Of a DNA stretch of 64,000 nt, positions 60,265 to 64,000 are shown piece after piece. The position numbers and the translations under genes were made by a program. The stretch's first letter is position 1. Every line of letters begins with the position of its first letter. The notes beneath the pieces are model-generated. The model saw only the letters and a list, made by a program, of their open reading frames with translations. It searched no databases and had not been told where the DNA came from. Source of the stretch: UBA1181 sp963648205 (GTDB lineage Bacteria > Bacteroidota > Bacteroidia > Bacteroidales > Paludibacteraceae); the NCBI GenBank assembly GCA_963648205.1, contig CAVJCT010000065.1:44259-108258 (forward strand). Reading direction: 5' to 3'.

Positions 60265-61068
60265 ATGGACAGTAAGGATTATAGAAATCTTTTATTGAGA
60301 GAAATCAAGGAGATGACTCTTTTGTGTGAGTCGTTGACGGAGGTGGGAGAGATACCTTCGGGCTTGTTGTTATTGTCCAAAGCGAAGGTTGAGTCTATGG
60401 CTGCGATCATAGACATTCTTTCGAAAGAGTCTAACAAAAATTCTGAAGCGCAAACAGATGATTTTCAACAGGTTGAAAAAGTAGAAGAACTGAAATCTGA
60501 CATTGATATCGATACGAAAAAAGAGGTTTTCGTAGAAGAAAAATCAATAGAAGAGCCGGAGGAAAAGGTCGTCTTGGAGGAGGTTGAAGAGACTGTTGAA
60601 GAGCCATTAGATTCTCAGGTCGCAGTCGAGGAATCGGTTGTTGAGCAGGAAGAAAAGGTAACAAAAGAGGAAACTCCAAAAGAGGAGATACGTCAGGAGC
60701 AAATCGCTGAAGTAGAAGTTCCAGAGGTGAAAATTCCTGTTGTAGAAGAACCAGTCGTAGAAGAGCCAGAGGTCATTGAGACTGCTGTTGAAGAACCGAA
60801 AGTTGAAGTTGCAGCGTCAACGGAGACGAAGAAAAGTTCGGTGAGTGAGCGACGATTCTTGAAACCATTAAAGATAAGTATAGGAGACAGGTTCTTATAT
60901 ATAAAGCTTTTTGATAACGATGCCAAGAAGATGAATAAGGCGGTTTCGGAGATCAATAAACTGAATACATACGAAGAAGCCCTTGATTATCTATCTCAGT
61001 ATCAATGGGATGAAGAGAATGAGGGAGTAAGTGAATTTTATAAACTTTTGAAAGCACATTTTTCGTAA
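60265..61068 (+). CDS. Unknown protein with Glu/Val/Pro-rich linker
   Basis: A 267-residue protein with three parts: a helical N-terminus (residues 1-55), a low-complexity acidic linker (about 56-190; repeated EEP, VEEPE and EVEVPEV-like units), and a conserved-looking C-terminal domain of about 75 residues (RFLKPLKISIGDRFLYIK ... YEEALDYLSQYQWDEENEGVSEFYKLL). I recognise the C-terminal pattern as common in unnamed Bacteroidota proteins. No signal peptide is present. It lies upstream of rsmI by 34 bp. Confidence 0.78.
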   Translation: MDSKDYRNLLLREIKEMTLLCESLTEVGEIPSGLLLLSKAKVESMAAIIDILSKESNKNSEAQTDDFQQVEKVEELKSDIDIDTKKEVFVEEKSIEEPEEKVVLEEVEETVEEPLDSQVAVEESVVEQEEKVTKEETPKEEIRQEQIAEVEVPEVKIPVVEEPVVEEPEVIETAVEEPKVEVAASTETKKSSVSERRFLKPLKISIGDRFLYIKLFDNDAKKMNKAVSEINKLNTYEEALDYLSQYQWDEENEGVSEFYKLLKAHFS

Positions 61069-61102
61069 TTTTGAGACTGTCTTTTAAAGGAGAATTTAAG
61101 AT

Positions 61103-61867
61103 ATGGAAAGAGCGAAAACGTTTGGTAAACTTTATTTGGTGCCGACCCCAGTTGGCAACATGGAGGATATGACTTTTCGTGCCATCCGTGTTTTAAAGGA
61201 GGTGGATTTGATATTGGCAGAAGACACGCGAACTTCGAGTGTGTTGTTGAAACATTATGAGATAGAAAACAAACTATTGTCTCATCATAAGTTCAACGAG
61301 CATAAGACGGTAGGCAGCGTTGTAGAGCGTTTGAAGATGGGCGAGAATATCGCATTGATTTCAGATGCAGGTACACCATCCATTTCTGATCCTGGTTTCC
61401 TTTTGTCTCGAGCGTGTGCGGAGGCAGGCGTAGAGATAGAGTGTTTGCCAGGTGCAACTGCTTTTGTTCCAGCTTTAGTTGATTCAGGGTTTCCGACGGA
61501 CCGATTTTGCTTTGAAGGTTTTTTGCCACAGAAAAAAGGTCGCCAGACGAAACTGAAGGAGATTGAGCAGGAAGAACGAACTACCATATTATATGAGTCG
61601 CCTTTCCGGTTGGTGAAATTGCTTGCTCAGATTGAGGAGGTGATGGGGTCCGAGCGAAAGGTTTCTGTAACGCGCGAGATTTCGAAAGTGTATGAAGAGA
61701 CGGTTCGAGGAACGGTTGCTGAGGTGAAAGCACATTTCGAGGAGAAAGCACCGAAAGGAGAGATTGTCGTGGTAGTTGCAGGAAAGGAAGGAAAAGAGAA
61801 GAAAAAATTCCGTGGTGATGAGGAAGAAGAGTATGATGAAAGCGGAGTTAATCAAAATAATGATTAA
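61103..61867 (+). CDS. rsmI: 16S rRNA (cytidine-1402-2'-O)-methyltransferase
   Basis: A 254-residue tetrapyrrole-methylase-fold enzyme methylating the ribose of C1402 in 16S rRNA. Motifs: LYLVPTPVGNMEDMTFRAI, ILAEDTRTSSVLLKH, ALISDAGTPSISDPGF, and GFLPQKKGRQTKLKE. Compared with the E. coli enzyme (286 residues) it is shorter and ends in an acidic/basic tail (KKKFRGDEEEEYDESGVNQNND). It probably shares a transcript with the unknown gene upstream. Confidence 0.95.
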   Translation: MERAKTFGKLYLVPTPVGNMEDMTFRAIRVLKEVDLILAEDTRTSSVLLKHYEIENKLLSHHKFNEHKTVGSVVERLKMGENIALISDAGTPSISDPGFLLSRACAEAGVEIECLPGATAFVPALVDSGFPTDRFCFEGFLPQKKGRQTKLKEIEQEERTTILYESPFRLVKLLAQIEEVMGSERKVSVTREISKVYEETVRGTVAEVKAHFEEKAPKGEIVVVVAGKEGKEKKKFRGDEEEEYDESGVNQNND

Positions 61868-61899
61868 TCAATTAATAATTTTATAACATTTCAAAAAAA

Positions 61900-62754
61900 A
61901 TGAAGAAAGTTTTATTTTTCAGTGCAGTAGTAGCTTTGATGGCAACATCATGCTACAAAGGTGAGATGGAACAGGCTCAATTTCAAAGAGACTCTATCCA
62001 AGCAGAGAAGGATCAAGTAGAGGACGAGATGAACTCTTACTTGGAGATGATTCAAGAAGTACAGTCAAACCTTGCAAGTTTGAAGAGTACAGAGTTGGGC
62101 ATCATCGAGGAGACTTCAGGAGCTGAGGGTGTGAACGCTGATACGAAGGCAAAACTTCAGCAAGATTTCCAGACGATTGCAGAGTCAATTCGTTCAAGCC
62201 GCGAGCAAATCGCTTCTTTGGATTCAGCATTGGCAAAAGCAAAAGGAAATGCTGCTTATTTCAGAGGATTGGTTAGCAACTTGCAAAGCCAGTTGAAGGC
62301 AAGTGAGGCAAACTTGAAGGACATGCAGACTAAGTTGGCTGCTAAGGACATTAAGATTGCGAGTCTCGACAGCACCATCACAAGCATGAATGCTATTCAA
62401 GACTCTGTAAACCAAGTAAATGCACAGCAATTGGCTGCAATTCAAGCACAAGATGCTGAGTTGAACACTGCTTACTACTTTGTTGGAAACAAGTCTGAAA
62501 TCAAGGCTAAAGGTTTGAAGGCTAAGTTGTTAAGTTCAGCTTCAATCAACACTAGCTACTTTACAAAGGTTGATATCCGCGAGTTCTCTGAATTGGATCT
62601 CGGTTCTAAGAAAGCATTTGTATTGTCATCACACCCAATCAATTCTTACACTATCACAAGAAAATCTGATGAGGATAAGAATTTGGTTTTGAAGATTACA
62701 AACTACAGTGCATTCTGGTCAAACACTCACAAGTTGATCATCCAAGTTAAGTAA
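61900..62754 (+). CDS. Coiled-coil lipoprotein of unknown function
   Basis: A 284-residue lipoprotein with signal LMATSC (Cys18). Residues about 25-170 form a long coiled coil (QRDSIQAEKDQVEDEMNSYL onward, Ser/Gln/Lys/Asp-rich), and the C-terminal 110 residues are beta-rich (TAYYFVGNKSEIKAKGLKAK, FTKVDIREFSELDLGSKKA). The final part resembles a domain seen in other Bacteroidota envelope lipoproteins of unknown role. Codon use is strongly biased, suggesting an abundant protein. Strong terminator after it. Confidence 0.8.
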   Translation: MKKVLFFSAVVALMATSCYKGEMEQAQFQRDSIQAEKDQVEDEMNSYLEMIQEVQSNLASLKSTELGIIEETSGAEGVNADTKAKLQQDFQTIAESIRSSREQIASLDSALAKAKGNAAYFRGLVSNLQSQLKASEANLKDMQTKLAAKDIKIASLDSTITSMNAIQDSVNQVNAQQLAAIQAQDAELNTAYYFVGNKSEIKAKGLKAKLLSSASINTSYFTKVDIREFSELDLGSKKAFVLSSHPINSYTITRKSDEDKNLVLKITNYSAFWSNTHKLIIQVK

Positions 62755-62775
62755 TTGAAATAACTGAGGAAAATA

Positions 62776-62812
62776 AAACCGTCGGCTGTTGAGTCGGCGG
62801 TTTTTTTTTTTT
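62776..62812 (+). terminator. Strong terminator after the coiled-coil lipoprotein
   Basis: A 12-bp stem AAACCGTCGGCT / AGTCGGCGGTTT with loop GTTG, followed by at least 10 T. Confidence 0.95.
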
Positions 62813-62839
62813 ATTTAGTTTATATGAGGTGAAAATTTC

Positions 62840-62847
62840 TAACTTTG
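62840..62847 (+). promoter_or_regulatory. -7 promoter box of the ATPase module
   Basis: TAACTTTG, full match, 27 bp before the ATG at 62875, which also has an AGGA site six bases upstream. It begins a new transcript just after the terminator at 62776-62812. Confidence 0.65.
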
Positions 62848-62874
62848 TAGAGTAAGTAAATAAATGATGAGGAA

Positions 62875-63876
62875 ATGATACAGTCAATATTAGCAGAAAA
62901 TTTAGGTGCAATAAAAAAAATGGAAGCTACAAATCTTGGTTCGATCAATTTAGTGATTGGACCGAATCAGTCTGGAAAAACATTTCTTTTAAAAGCACTT
63001 TTTGCGTCGCTCAAAACGATTGAACTGTATAAACGTGGCAGAGAGAATCGGTCGGACAAGGAAATTTTGTCTGAAACGCTGTATTGGACGTTTCAATCCT
63101 CGGAGTTGGGGGGGATTGTAAGAAATGAAGAGTCTAATCTATCATTTTCAATGACATCAGACAAGAAAGAAGAATTTACTTTCTCTTTTGGTGCAGATAC
63201 AACTAAAGAGGCTAACATTGACAGTAACACATTCAGTCCTCGTTCATCCAATAGTGTTTTAATTCCAGCAAAAGAGATTGTTTCCATAAAAGATATAATT
63301 CTTGAAGCACGGCAAAATAATCTTTTTGGTTTTGAAGAGCCTTATAGTGATTTGGCTAAAGCGTTGAGTCGCACACAAAAGGGCAAAAATTACAAATCTT
63401 TTTCAGACGCTCGGCAGAACGTTGGTGATATGGTAGGCGGTCGACTTGTCTTCAATGAAGAGAAGAAAGAGTGGCAATTTTGTGATAATAAAAGCAGAAT
63501 TTACGAGATAAATATGACCTCGGAGGGTGTGAAGAAATTGTCTATATTAGATCTTCTTCTTGGTAATCGTTATTTAGACGATCAGTCGGTTGTTATGATA
63601 GATGAGATTGAGGCAAATCTGCATCCTTCGCTTATTACACGTTTGCTTGATACCATTGTTGGACTTTCTCAAGCCGGTGTTCAGTTCTTTGTTTCTTCCC
63701 ATTCGTACTTTGTGATAAAACGTTTGTATATAATGGCTCATAAGATGGAAATTTCCATTCCAGTTCTCTCATTTAATGATGGGGAGTGTATGGTTGGAGA
63801 CCTTCGCAAAGAGATGCCGAAGAACCCAATAATAGACGAGTCAATTAACCTTTATATGGACGAAATCAGTTTGTAA
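62875..63876 (+). CDS. AAA/ABC-type ATPase (OLD/RecF-like)
   Basis: A 333-residue cytosolic ATPase of the AAA_15/AAA_21-like group. Walker A GPNQSGKT is at residues 29-36, a Q-loop-like region precedes about 90, the signature-like TSEGVKKLSILDLLL is at about 211-225, Walker B VVMIDE is at 239-244 (DEIEANLHP), and an H-loop is in VSSHSYF. The coiled-coil arm region is short, as in ATPases paired with an effector. The neighbouring gene begins one base after the stop. Such two-gene units are frequent in phage-defence or toxin-like systems, but also in house-keeping; no effector domain can be seen here. Confidence 0.88.
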   Translation: MIQSILAENLGAIKKMEATNLGSINLVIGPNQSGKTFLLKALFASLKTIELYKRGRENRSDKEILSETLYWTFQSSELGGIVRNEESNLSFSMTSDKKEEFTFSFGADTTKEANIDSNTFSPRSSNSVLIPAKEIVSIKDIILEARQNNLFGFEEPYSDLAKALSRTQKGKNYKSFSDARQNVGDMVGGRLVFNEEKKEWQFCDNKSRIYEINMTSEGVKKLSILDLLLGNRYLDDQSVVMIDEIEANLHPSLITRLLDTIVGLSQAGVQFFVSSHSYFVIKRLYIMAHKMEISIPVLSFNDGECMVGDLRKEMPKNPIIDESINLYMDEISL

Positions 63877-63877
63877 A

Positions 63878-64000
63878 ATGGAGTTTTACGAATCATTTAT
63901 GAAGTTTTGTTTTGCCGATGATGATGTTTTTTGCATTGAAAAAGATCCACTTGTAACGGAGGGGAATGGTATTAAAGCCTGCGAGTGTATTGTCTTTTTG
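63878..64000 (+). CDS. Partner gene of the ATPase (3' end outside window)
   Basis: The ATG at 63878 begins one base after the ATPase TAA, and the frame is open for 41 codons to the window edge (MEFYESFMKFCFADDDVFCIEK...). It is Cys-, Phe- and Asp-rich. No domain can be called from this short piece. The tight spacing suggests translational coupling with the ATPase. Confidence 0.7.
   Translation, partial: MEFYESFMKFCFADDDVFCIEKDPLVTEGNGIKACECIVFL

Overview
The window looks like a stretch of core chromosome from an anaerobic member of the Bacteroidales (phylum Bacteroidota). The evidence is the recurrent -7 promoter box TAnnTTTG (seen on both strands, for example at 2925, 17152, 41331, 60232 and 62840), weak or absent Shine-Dalgarno sites, AT-rich intergenic DNA, and a typical gene set: AsnA, NrdDG, OadAB, TamB, a DcaP-like porin, a patatin joined to a predicted outer-membrane barrel, and many SCxx-type lipoproteins. 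I see no insertion sequence, integrase, prophage gene or CRISPR array. One RNA gene, tRNA-Ser(GGA), is present.

Layout. 1-2052: end of a sodium-pumping oxaloacetate decarboxylase operon (oadA, oadB). 2193-7163: a short-chain dehydrogenase, then tgt / LptF-G permease / queuosine-precursor transporter, then hpt and adk, closed by a strong bidirectional terminator. 7268-9813 (minus): NhaD antiporter with an unknown two-helix partner, and an unknown membrane-anchored protein. 9885-13270: a small lipoprotein, a TetR regulator divergent from a BtuF/FecCD pair that lacks its ATPase. 13276-16828 (minus): two tandem NSS transporters and an outer-membrane barrel. 17244-22281: asnA, an S41 protease, nudC, an acetyltransferase and panB. 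22405-24325 (minus): a lipoprotein and tsaD. 24449-28990: a very large TamB. 29008-38163 (minus): YgiQ, a lipoprotein, a patatin/barrel protein, and a three-gene acyl-CoA carboxylase operon. 38535-41186: a PrdX-type deacylase, an unknown protein and pepD. 41615-48135: a DASS transporter with an unusual structured leader, a DcaP-like porin, nrdD, nrdG and an HD-domain protein. 48270-50886: tRNA-Ser and an ExbB/ExbD-type motor operon. 50972-54545: ridA, a universal stress protein, a lytic transglycosylase, a small secreted protein and an FtsB-like protein. 54567-60159 (minus): a PhnP-like hydrolase and a five-gene operon (AI-2E-type permease, prmC, recX, CPBP protease, SpoIID-like protein). 60265-62754: an unknown Glu/Val-rich protein, rsmI and a coiled-coil lipoprotein. 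62875-end: an ABC-type ATPase followed by a gene cut by the window edge.

How it fits together. Sodium is a theme: OadAB makes a sodium gradient from decarboxylation, and NhaD, two NSS carriers and the DASS carrier belong to sodium-coupled families. Oxaloacetate decarboxylation, an acyl-CoA carboxylase and a dicarboxylate-type carrier would suit succinate/propionate fermentation, and NrdDG fits oxygen-free growth. tgt plus the YhhQ-type carrier points to salvage of queuine or its precursors rather than only de novo synthesis.

Most of the window is ordinary. The items that most deserve a second look are the mutually exclusive hairpins in the leader of the DASS transporter (41331-41614), the ATPase module at the right edge (62875-64000), the apparent AUU start of tamB, a Tgt whose three zinc cysteines are all replaced, and candidate leader peptides upstream of accC and of the DcaP-like porin.
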